A DNA stretch of 8,022 nt. Origin: Flavobacterium sp. (lineage in GTDB: Bacteria; Bacteroidota; Bacteroidia; Flavobacteriales; Flavobacteriaceae). Position 1 is the first letter of the stretch. The number at the start of each line of letters is the position of its first letter. Location of the stretch: positions 1 to 8,022 of the forward strand of contig JASLHL010000257.1 in the NCBI GenBank assembly GCA_030152225.1, written 5' to 3'. Position numbers and translations under genes: made by a program. Of the stretch, positions 1 to 5,060 are shown in pieces. The notes below the pieces were generated by a model. It was not told the DNA's origin and searched no databases. It saw only the letters and a list, made by a program, of their open reading frames with translations.

Positions 1-9
1 TTTAGTAAG

Positions 10-84
10 TCGGGGTGGCAGGATTCGAACCTGCGACCTCCTGGTCCCAAACCAGGCGCGATGACCGGGCTACGCTACACCCCG
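10..84 (-). tRNA. tRNA-Pro (anticodon TGG)
   Basis: Read on the minus strand this folds as a complete cloverleaf. The acceptor stem CGGGGTG pairs with CACCCCG, the T-arm carries the GGTTCGAATCC loop, and the anticodon stem CCTGG/CCAGG encloses TTTGGGA, giving anticodon TGG for proline. The C1-G72 pair and A73 discriminator (position 10) match bacterial tRNA-Pro identity. The 3' CCA is not encoded: the next bases are CTT, so CCA must be added after transcription. A dedicated promoter lies just upstream. Confidence 0.96.
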
Positions 85-102
85 CTTTCGGTATCGTGAG
101 TG

Positions 103-132
103 CAAATATACGGCAAAAATTCAATCTGTCAA
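103..132 (-). promoter_or_regulatory. promoter of tRNA-Pro
   Basis: On the minus strand a TTGACA-like -33 element (127-132) is followed 16 bases later by TATATTTG (103-110), a perfect match to the Bacteroidota -7 consensus TAnnTTTG. The -7 element lies about 18 bases upstream of the mature tRNA 5' end. This is the best promoter in the window because both elements are recognisable. Confidence 0.8.
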
Positions 133-200
133 TAGTTTTGACTACTTTTTTTAGATAAAAACGAATTTTATTTATATCCTAGTGATAATTATATAGTTAT

Positions 201-249
201 GGGTGATGGGAAATGGGTGATGGGAGATGGATGATTGGAAATGGGTGAA
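201..249. repeat. heptamer tandem repeat, seven units, G-rich on plus strand
   Basis: Seven consecutive 7-base units run without a gap: GGGTGAT, GGGAAAT, GGGTGAT, GGGAGAT, GGATGAT, TGGAAAT, GGGTGAA. The consensus is about GGGWRAT. The first four units place GGG runs at 201-203, 208-210, 215-217 and 222-224, each separated by four bases, which fits the intramolecular G-quadruplex pattern. The repeat lies between the tRNA-Cys terminator and the tRNA-Pro promoter. No credible coding sequence covers it. Confidence 0.85.
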
Positions 250-304
250 AAACCGTACACCGTCAACTATAAAAAGTAATCCGTGGTGCGTATTTCCCTT
301 TTCC

Positions 305-337
305 AAAAAAAAAGGATAGCAAATGCTATCCTTTTTT
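305..337 (-). terminator. intrinsic terminator after tRNA-Cys
   Basis: GGATAGC (314-320) and GCTATCC (325-331) form a perfect stem around a 4-base loop. A/T runs on both sides can extend it to 13 bp. In the direction of tRNA-Cys transcription the hairpin is followed by a run of nine U, from the A tract at 305-313. The T run at 332-337 could let it also work in the plus direction. Confidence 0.85.
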
Positions 338-340
338 CTG

Positions 341-411
341 AGGCATCGAGCGGATTCGAACCGCTGTAGACGGTTTTGCAGACCGCTTCCTAGCCACTCG
401 GACACGATGCC
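341..411 (-). tRNA. tRNA-Cys (anticodon GCA)
   Basis: The minus strand gives a 71-base cloverleaf. Acceptor arms GGCATCG and CGATGCC pair, the T-loop reads GGTTCGAATCC, and the anticodon loop CTGCAAA inside the stem GCGGT/ACCGT gives anticodon GCA for cysteine. The discriminator is U73 (position 341), the known identity base for cysteinyl-tRNA synthetase. CCA is not encoded, since CAG follows. The terminator at 305-337 begins four bases downstream. Confidence 0.96.
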
Positions 412-429
412 GTATCCTTTAATTGGATG

Positions 430-464
430 CAAACTTACTACTATTTTTTAAATTTAAAAACCAA
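430..464 (-). promoter_or_regulatory. promoter of tRNA-Cys
   Basis: On the minus strand TAAGTTTG (430-437) matches the -7 consensus TAnnTTTG about 18 bases upstream of the tRNA, the same distance as for tRNA-Pro. A TTGG at 461-464 could be the -33 element, but its spacer of 23 bases is at the long end. Confidence 0.6.
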
Positions 465-498
465 TTTAGTGAGTTTTTTACCTCCAACAATCAGAAAA

Positions 499-855
499 CT
501 ATCTAACCCCCTGCATTTCAACAGTTACGTATTCAACATCTCCTCCAATTGGCGGATTAATTTTCGAAACCGCTACAGTTACCTTCTCCACTAACTTTAT
601 TTCTAACAAGATTCGATCAATAATACGCTGCACAACCGTTTCTAATAATTTCGAACGCTTGTCCATTTCTTCTTTGACAATTTGATTCAATTGAACATAA
701 TCAATAGCATTTACGAGTTCATCTGTTGCTGCTGCATCTCTAAAATCACCCGCTGCTGTAATATCTACGCGATATTCTGATCCTATTTTAGCCTCTTCTG
801 GCATGCAACCGTGAAACGAAAATGTTCGAATATTATTGAGTCTAATAATCCCCAT
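499..855 (-). CDS. folB: dihydroneopterin aldolase
   Basis: This is a cytoplasmic folate-pathway enzyme that converts 7,8-dihydroneopterin to 6-hydroxymethyl-7,8-dihydropterin and glycolaldehyde. The 118-residue length is normal for the single-domain FolB fold, which assembles into oligomers. Visible family motifs are FHGCMPEE (residues 14-21) with the conserved acidic residue, the active-site tyrosine in IDYVQL (Y53), the pterin-binding glutamate in LLET (E72) and the catalytic lysine in VSKINPPIGG (K98). The start at 855 is supported by an AGAAGG five bases upstream (861-866), a Shine-Dalgarno-like site that is uncommon in this phylum. The gene is divergent from glnS, with 129 bases between their starts. 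No other folate genes are in the window. No strong terminator is visible between its stop and tRNA-Cys, so readthrough into the tRNA is possible. Confidence 0.93.
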   Translation of the reverse strand: MGIIRLNNIRTFSFHGCMPEEAKIGSEYRVDITAAGDFRDAAATDELVNAIDYVQLNQIVKEEMDKRSKLLETVVQRIIDRILLEIKLVEKVTVAVSKINPPIGGDVEYVTVEMQGVR

Positions 856-860
856 AAAAA

Positions 861-866
861 ACCTTC
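861..866 (-). promoter_or_regulatory. possible Shine-Dalgarno site of folB
   Basis: AGAAGG on the minus strand sits five bases before the folB ATG. Most genes in this window have only A/T-rich leaders, as expected in Bacteroidota. It may be fortuitous in purine-rich sequence. Confidence 0.35.
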
Positions 867-956
867 TTTTAGATTAAAAGATAAAAATACGATTATTTTT
901 AGTTAGATATCGCCTTTTGTCCAGGTAAAGTACATCGAAATTGTTTAGTTTTTTGA

Positions 957-964
957 TACCTTTG
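957..964 (+). promoter_or_regulatory. -7 element of glnS promoter
   Basis: TACCTTTG matches TAnnTTTG and lies 20 bases before the glnS ATG, so the predicted transcript leader is only about 10-15 bases. A clear -33 element at the usual spacing is not visible; the TTG at 941-943 is too close. Confidence 0.6.
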
Positions 965-984
965 TAGTTATAATATTTATATCC

Positions 985-2667
985 ATGTCAACAAAAGAGA
1001 AATCATTAAATTTTATTGAGCAAATCATTGAAGAAGATTTAAAAAATGGCTTGCCAACAGAAAAACTACATTTCCGTTTTCCGCCTGAGCCTAATGGTTA
1101 TTTACACGTAGGTCATGCGAGTTCTATTTGTTTAAACTTTGGATTGGGATTGAAGTACAATGCGCCAGTAAACTTGCGTTTTGACGATACGAATCCCTCA
1201 AAAGAAGAACAGGAATTTGTTGACGCAATCAAATACGATGTAGAATGGCTAGGATATCAATGGGCAAATGAAGTGTATGCATCGGATTATTTCCAGCAAC
1301 TATACGATTGGGCTGTGCAAATGATTAAAGAAGGCAAGGCCTATGTAGATAGTCAATCTTCTGAAGTTATGGCTCAACAAAAGGGTACACCGACAACAGC
1401 AGGAGTTAATAGTCCGTATCGAGATAGAACTGTAGCCGAAAACCTAGATTTATTCGAACGAATGAAAAAAGGAGAATTTGCAGAAGGCACCCATATTTTA
1501 CGTGCTAAAATCGACATGGCACATACCAATATGTTGATGCGCGATCCAATCATGTATCGCATCATCAATGCGACACACCACCGTACAAAAAACGATTGGT
1601 GCATATATCCCATGTATGACTGGGCACATGGAGAAAGTGATTACTTAGAAAGTATTTCGCACTCGTTCTGTACCTTGGAGTTTTTACCTCACCGTGAATT
1701 ATACGATTGGTTCTTAGATCAAGTGGTAGAGGAGGAGCATATTCGTCCGAAACAACGCGAATTCGCCCGTAGAAATCTATCGCATACCGTTGTAAGTAAG
1801 CGAAAACTAGCGAAACTCGTAGCAGAAGGGCATGTTACAGGATGGGATGATCCGAGAATGTCAACGATTTCTGGATTGAGAAGAAGGGGATATACGCCTG
1901 CTTCGATCCGAAATTATGCAGACACTATTGGAATTGCCAAACGAGATAACTTAATTGACGTTTCCTTATTGGAATTCTGTGTACGTGAAGATTTAAATAA
2001 AATAGCACCTCGTGTGATGGCTGTTTTAGATCCTGTAAAATTGGTTATTACCAACTACCCAGAAGGGCAAGAAGAATGGTTAGACGCTGAAAATAATCCT
2101 GAAGAAGAAGTAATGACTTTTAGAAAAGTTCCTTTTTCAAGAGAATTATACATTGAAAGAGAAGACTTTAAAGAGGAAGCAAACAGCAAATTCTTCCGTT
2201 TGACTTTAGGAAAAGAAGTTCGCCTTAAAAACGCCTATATCATCAAAGGAGAAAGTGTAATCAAAGACGAAGAAGGAAATATTACGGAGATACACGTAAG
2301 CTATGATCCGGAGAGTCGCAGTGGAAGTGGAACAGAGGCAAGCAAACGCAAAGTAAAAGGAACCATTCACTGGGTTTCTATACCACATGCAGTAGAGGCA
2401 GAGATTCGCGTATACGATCGTTTGTTTATCAATGAAAATCCAGATGGCAATAAAGAGGTAGACTTTTTAGCCTTCATCAACCCGAATTCTTTAAGCTTAG
2501 TCAAAGGATATTTAGAACCTAGTTTACGCGAAGTAAAAGCAGGGGATAAGTTCCAATTTCAACGCATGGGTTATTTCTGTGTGGACAAAGACAGTACAGC
2601 AGATCACCTTGTATTTAACAAAACCGTAGGGCTTAGAGATACTTGGGCGAAGCTAGATCAAAATTAA
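985..2667 (+). CDS. glnS: glutaminyl-tRNA synthetase
   Basis: This is a cytoplasmic class I aminoacyl-tRNA synthetase that charges tRNA-Gln with glutamine using ATP. At 560 residues it is close to E. coli GlnRS (554). The Rossmann catalytic domain begins with PPEPNGYLHVGHASSI (33-48), containing the HIGH-type motif HVGH (41-44). The KMSKS-type loop is VVSKRKL (269-275), the form typical of GlnRS, followed by GWDDPRMSTISGLRRRGYTPASIR (286-309, in part), a strongly conserved GlnRS block. The C-terminal anticodon-binding beta barrels are recognisable by motifs such as LGKEVRLKNAYIIK, KVKGTIHWVS and the closing VGLRDTWAK. The ATG at 985 fits both the promoter spacing and the N-terminal length of the family. 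It is followed by its own terminator. GltX at the far end of the window completes the Glu/Gln charging pair. Confidence 0.98.
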   Translation: MSTKEKSLNFIEQIIEEDLKNGLPTEKLHFRFPPEPNGYLHVGHASSICLNFGLGLKYNAPVNLRFDDTNPSKEEQEFVDAIKYDVEWLGYQWANEVYASDYFQQLYDWAVQMIKEGKAYVDSQSSEVMAQQKGTPTTAGVNSPYRDRTVAENLDLFERMKKGEFAEGTHILRAKIDMAHTNMLMRDPIMYRIINATHHRTKNDWCIYPMYDWAHGESDYLESISHSFCTLEFLPHRELYDWFLDQVVEEEHIRPKQREFARRNLSHTVVSKRKLAKLVAEGHVTGWDDPRMSTISGLRRRGYTPASIRNYADTIGIAKRDNLIDVSLLEFCVREDLNKIAPRVMAVLDPVKLVITNYPEGQEEWLDAENNPEEEVMTFRKVPFSRELYIEREDFKEEANSKFFRLTLGKEVRLKNAYIIKGESVIKDEEGNITEIHVSYDPESRSGSGTEASKRKVKGTIHWVSIPHAVEAEIRVYDRLFINENPDGNKEVDFLAFINPNSLSLVKGYLEPSLREVKAGDKFQFQRMGYFCVDKDSTADHLVFNKTVGLRDTWAKLDQN

Positions 2668-2685
2668 TTTTATTAACAATACAGT

Positions 2686-2736
2686 AAAAAAAAGGTGTTT
2701 TTAACGTTATATTAACGATCAAAAACACCTTTTTTT
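2686..2736 (+). terminator. intrinsic terminator after glnS
   Basis: A 16-bp perfect outer stem (2687-2702 with 2721-2736) has the core GGTG/CACC flanked by A/T runs. It encloses a second small hairpin, CGTTA-TAT-TAACG (2705-2717). The T run at 2730-2736 serves the plus direction. The structure is near symmetrical, but no minus-strand gene ends here, so its job is to stop glnS transcription 19 bases after the stop codon. Confidence 0.88.
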
Positions 2737-2738
2737 AT

Positions 2739-2746
2739 TAACTTTA
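2739..2746 (+). promoter_or_regulatory. possible -7 element of the small-protein cassette
   Basis: TAACTTTA differs by one base from TAnnTTTG and lies between the glnS terminator and the first cassette gene, 26 bases before its ATG. No -33 element is clear. It is the only candidate in the 36-base gap, so the call is tentative. Confidence 0.3.
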
Positions 2747-2772
2747 TGAGATAACCATAAAACTTAATAAGT

Positions 2773-3114
2773 ATGTCAGATCGTTTAGGAAGTACATTAG
2801 CAGCTTTAGTAGCTGGAGCAGCAATAGGAGTAGGTATTGGAATACTTTTCGCTCCTGATGAAGGAAAGAAAACGAGAAAAAAAATTAAAAGATCGTTTGA
2901 TGAGTCTAAAGATGAATTATCAGATAAAATTGATGATTTAAAAAAACAAGTGCGAAATGTTGTTAGCAAAAAGGCTGATAGTTTCGAAGATGGTATTGAA
3001 GATTTTGTCAATGCTGCCGGAAAGAAAAGAGATGAGGTTATTTCTGCCTTAGAACACAAGCTAGCTGAACTGAAAAAGCAAGGAAAAGAGTTAGCTGAAA
3101 ACGCAAAAAAATAA
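2773..3114 (+). CDS. YtxH domain protein, small membrane-anchored helical protein
   Basis: This 113-residue protein has a glycine/alanine-rich transmembrane segment at about residues 7-27. It is followed directly by ILFAPDEGKKTRKKI (24-38), the signature of the YtxH family. The remaining 75 residues are highly charged, with heptad-like spacing, and probably form long amphipathic helices or a coiled coil. The fold is thus a short N-terminal anchor with a cytoplasmic (inferred) helical tail. YtxH proteins are often stress-associated (Bacillus YtxH belongs to the general stress regulon), but their biochemical role is unknown. It is the first gene of a cassette with the holin-like gene 21 bases downstream. 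There is no Shine-Dalgarno sequence; the ATG at 2773 places the anchor right at the N-terminus, as the family expects. Confidence 0.88.
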   Translation: MSDRLGSTLAALVAGAAIGVGIGILFAPDEGKKTRKKIKRSFDESKDELSDKIDDLKKQVRNVVSKKADSFEDGIEDFVNAAGKKRDEVISALEHKLAELKKQGKELAENAKK

Positions 3115-3135
3115 TCTTTTTATATCAAATAAAGC

Positions 3136-3486
3136 ATGGCATTCCAGGAAATCAAAGACAACCTCAGCGAGATTAAAGAACATTCAGAACAATACATTAA
3201 TACGAGTATTGACTATGTTCGTTTGTGGGGGTTTAAAATTACAGCAAAGACAGCTATCATTTTTATGACAATTTTTGTCGTTGGTGTTTTTCTTCTTCTT
3301 TCGCTTTTATTTTTATCCCTGTTTGCAGCCTTTGCCATAGGGGAGAGCGTTGGAAGTATATCGCTTGGATTCCTCTATGTTGGCTTGTTTTATTTATTAA
3401 TTAGTATTCTTGTCTTTACTTGCCGAAAATACCTTGTTGATAGACCCCTTATTAAAAAGCTTTCAGAAGCTATTTTTAATGATTAG
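3136..3486 (+). CDS. holin-like / YqjE-like two-helix membrane protein
   Basis: The 116-residue protein has a charged amphipathic N-terminus (1-36) and two strongly hydrophobic segments at about 39-67 and 76-96, joined by a short glycine/serine turn (GESVGSISLG). A short basic tail ends it. This is the plan of the 'phage holin family'/YqjE-like proteins (DUF1469 and relatives), which are chromosomal membrane proteins despite the name. Nothing nearby is phage-like: there is no endolysin, capsid or integrase. It lies between the YtxH-type gene and a small basic protein with gaps of 21 and 13 bases, so the three are very probably co-transcribed. The role is unknown; membrane or envelope stress is an inference from the family and context. 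Confidence 0.8.
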   Translation: MAFQEIKDNLSEIKEHSEQYINTSIDYVRLWGFKITAKTAIIFMTIFVVGVFLLLSLLFLSLFAAFAIGESVGSISLGFLYVGLFYLLISILVFTCRKYLVDRPLIKKLSEAIFND

Positions 3487-3499
3487 ATTTTAAATATAT

Positions 3500-3754
3500 A
3501 TGACTATGAGAAAGAGCTATTCATCCTTAGAGCAGATTAATCACGATCTACAAATCTTACGCATAGAGAGAGAAATCCACTATCAAAAGGTTAATCTTGC
3601 TTTAGACCAGCTTAAAGAAGAAGCATCTCCCGAAAAATTAATCAAGAATACTTTGGGTACTGCGGGTTCACTATTGAAAAGCTCTGGTAGCATACAGACT
3701 TTAATCATCTCGTCTATTTTCCGTTATTTTGTACGCAGAAAATTCAAGAAATAA
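3500..3754 (+). CDS. small basic protein, DUF6327-like, third cassette gene
   Basis: This 84-residue protein has a YSSLEQINHDLQILRIEREI-type start (residues 7-26) that I associate with a small flavobacterial family of unknown function (DUF6327, recalled from memory). The first 45 residues are a charged helix of coiled-coil character. A moderately hydrophobic stretch at 65-78 is followed by a very basic end (RYFVRRKFKK), which suggests binding to membrane surface, nucleic acid or ribosome. The start is uncertain: ATG at 3500 or the second ATG at 3506, two codons in. It is the last gene of the cassette and is followed by a strong terminator. Its position and size recall E. coli yqjK, but I cannot show homology. 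Confidence 0.72.
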   Translation: MTMRKSYSSLEQINHDLQILRIEREIHYQKVNLALDQLKEEASPEKLIKNTLGTAGSLLKSSGSIQTLIISSIFRYFVRRKFKK

Positions 3755-3790
3755 AAAATGACGTAGCGCTAAAGCGTTCAGTTCACCCCT

Positions 3791-3840
3791 AAAAAGCTAC
3801 TAGAAGAACAATATTCAAGCGTTCTTCTAGTAGCTTTTGT
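3791..3840 (+). terminator. strong intrinsic terminator of the small-protein cassette
   Basis: An 18-bp perfect stem pairs 3792-3809 with 3821-3838 around an 11-base loop. The plus-strand arm ends in TTTTGTT. It is the longest perfect inverted repeat in the window and lies 37 bases after the third cassette gene. The A run on the left could allow weak function from the minus strand as well. Confidence 0.85.
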
Positions 3841-3887
3841 TCATTATACCCTCAACTAACTTGCCTCAGATCTACTCGAAGGTAGTT

Positions 3888-4030
3888 GTCTCCTCTTTTG
3901 CGTTGGCTCAATTCGCTTCTTTCGCTAGCAGGTCGCTTTATTTAACTTAGTTGCAAAAAAAAACTTGAAGACAGCATCTTCAAGTTTTATCGTATTATAT
4001 TACTCGTCTCCTTTCGCTAAATTAGCTCAA
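3888..4030 (+). repeat. pair of imperfect direct repeats
   Basis: GTCTCCT-N11-GCTCAA at 3888-3911 recurs as GTCTCCT-N12-GCTCAA at 4006-4030, 118 bases apart. The copies flank the hairpin at 3955-3988. TCGCT occurs just after the first copy and inside the second. The match is only 13 fixed bases, so chance or a decayed element are both possible. Confidence 0.4.
3955..3988 (-). terminator. intrinsic terminator of the SPFH gene
   Basis: A 12-bp perfect stem (3960-3971 with 3977-3988) closes a 5-base loop. In the minus direction it is followed by nine U, from the A run 3955-3963. It lies about 77 bases beyond the stop codon of the SPFH gene, whose transcript it should end. Confidence 0.82.
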
Positions 4031-4064
4031 ATAAGACGATTTAAGGCCTGTTATATCGAACAAC

Positions 4065-4997
4065 CTAGTTTGATTCATTATTCTTTTTTGTAGGCTTAGA
4101 CGGTCTTTCATTTGACATTTCAGTAATTTTCCCACTCGCTGCAAAAGACGTAATCATATTGGTCAACATATCGCTTGCTGCAGTTGGAGAATTCGGCAAT
4201 AAGATTAGATTCGATTTCGAATCTGCACCCACTGCTTGAAGTGTATCATAATGCTGTGTCACCACAATTAAGGCTGAAGCCTCTTGCGAATTAATGCCCA
4301 CTTTATTTAAAACATCCACACTTTCAACTAATCCCTGAGCGATTTCACGACGTTGATCTGCGATACCTTGTCCTTGCAAGCGTTTTGATTCTGCTTCTGC
4401 CTTAGCTTTTGCAACAATTCGGATTCTACTTGCTTCTGCTTCGTATTCTGCAGCTACTTTCTCGCGATCTGCGGCATTAATTCGATTCATCGCATTTTTT
4501 ACCTGAATGTCGGGGTCAATATCCGTAATTAACGTATTGATAATATCATAACCATAGGTGGTCATTGCTTCGTTCAGTTCTCTCTTTACAGCTACGGCGA
4601 TATTGTCTTTTCGCTCGAAAACATCATCCAAAATTAACTTGGGTACTTCGGCGCGTACCACGTCAAAAACATAGGATGTAATTTGATCATGCGGGTATTC
4701 CAATTTATAAAAAGCATCGTACACGCGATCGGCAATCACTTTAAACTGAACCGAAACTTTGAGTTTAACGAATACGTTGTCCTTGGTTTTCGTTTCGATC
4801 ATCACGTCCAACTGCTGAATTCTCAAATTAACCACGCCCGAAATTCGGTCCACTACGGGTATTTTTAACTGTAACCCAGAGTGTCGAATACTATTAAATT
4901 TACCAAAGCGCTCTATAATCGCTGAAGACTGTTGCTTAACTGTAAAAAAGCTCAAAAACAAGACAATCAATACAGGTACAAGAAAAATTAAAAACAT
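4065..4997 (-). CDS. SPFH/Band 7 protein, stomatin- and HIR-like
   Basis: This 310-residue protein has an N-terminal membrane anchor (residues 1-18), an SPFH/Band 7 domain (about 20-180), then an alanine/glutamate/lysine-rich coiled coil (about 178-215) and a C-terminal oligomerisation segment. SPFH proteins build ring- or cage-like oligomers on membranes that organise microdomains and often control membrane proteases. Several blocks resemble plant HIR (hypersensitive-induced reaction) proteins as I remember them: QQLDVMIETKTKDNVFV (61-77), DAFYKL (94-99), SYVFDVVRAEVPKLILDDVF (108-127) and LITDIDPD (156-163). The Lys/Asn/Ser-rich tail (296-310) looks disordered. No NfeD-type or FtsH/HflC gene is adjacent, so it is not the usual stomatin-NfeD operon nor HflK/C. 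Only about 33 bases separate its ATG from the preceding gene's terminator, and no consensus promoter is visible there. Confidence 0.9.
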   Translation of the reverse strand: MFLIFLVPVLIVLFLSFFTVKQQSSAIIERFGKFNSIRHSGLQLKIPVVDRISGVVNLRIQQLDVMIETKTKDNVFVKLKVSVQFKVIADRVYDAFYKLEYPHDQITSYVFDVVRAEVPKLILDDVFERKDNIAVAVKRELNEAMTTYGYDIINTLITDIDPDIQVKNAMNRINAADREKVAAEYEAEASRIRIVAKAKAEAESKRLQGQGIADQRREIAQGLVESVDVLNKVGINSQEASALIVVTQHYDTLQAVGADSKSNLILLPNSPTAASDMLTNMITSFAASGKITEMSNERPSKPTKKNNESN

Positions 4998-5029
4998 AAC
5001 AATTATTATTTATTCGTAGGTTAAATTAC

Positions 5030-5056
5030 AAAAAAAATCTCCATTTCTGGAGATTT
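5030..5056 (-). terminator. intrinsic terminator of the Ig-like lipoprotein gene
   Basis: AAATCTCCA (5035-5043) and TGGAGATTT (5048-5056) form a 9-bp stem with a 4-base loop. The A run 5030-5037 becomes the U tract in the minus direction. It starts only four bases after the stop codon of the lipoprotein gene and sits immediately upstream of the SPFH gene. Confidence 0.82.
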
Positions 5057-5060
5057 CATG

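Larger units (their letters stand above)
3755..4064. other. 310-base convergent intergenic region
   Basis: This is the gap between the small-protein cassette (plus) and the SPFH gene (minus). It contains a terminator for each strand (3791-3840 and 3955-3988) and, around the second, two imperfect direct repeats described separately. I see no coding sequence, tRNA or known RNA family. The stretch 3841-3954 is less A-rich than other spacers here and contains TCGCT at 3913, 3922 and 3933. It may be a decayed repeat element or an unannotated small RNA. Confidence 0.6.

Noticed and set aside
201..249. CRISPR array
   Set aside because: Units of 7 bases without spacers cannot be CRISPR; no cas genes are present.
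172..432. 86-residue open frame on the minus strand over tRNA-Cys and the heptamer repeat
   Set aside because: It starts inside the tRNA-Cys promoter region, reads through the tRNA and its terminator, and has no recognisable protein character.
1374..1613. 79-residue minus-strand frame within glnS
   Set aside because: It is antisense to the well-conserved GlnRS catalytic domain and has no promoter or family resemblance.
2206..2388. 60-residue minus-strand frame within glnS
   Set aside because: It is antisense to the conserved anticodon-binding region of GlnRS and has no independent support.
2686..2736. Riboswitch or leader upstream of the YtxH gene
   Set aside because: The long symmetrical hairpin with a U tract directly after glnS is fully explained as a terminator; no aptamer-like conserved elements are seen.
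2712..3059. 115-residue minus-strand frame opposite the YtxH gene
   Set aside because: Its Ser/Phe-rich composition is what arises opposite a Lys/Glu-rich helix; the plus-strand YtxH signature is clear.
3136..3486. Phage holin or prophage remnant
   Set aside because: The family name suggests phage, but there are no endolysin, structural or integration genes nearby and the neighbours are ordinary chromosomal genes.
4683..4868. 61-residue plus-strand frame within the SPFH gene
   Set aside because: It is a shadow of the conserved SPFH domain.
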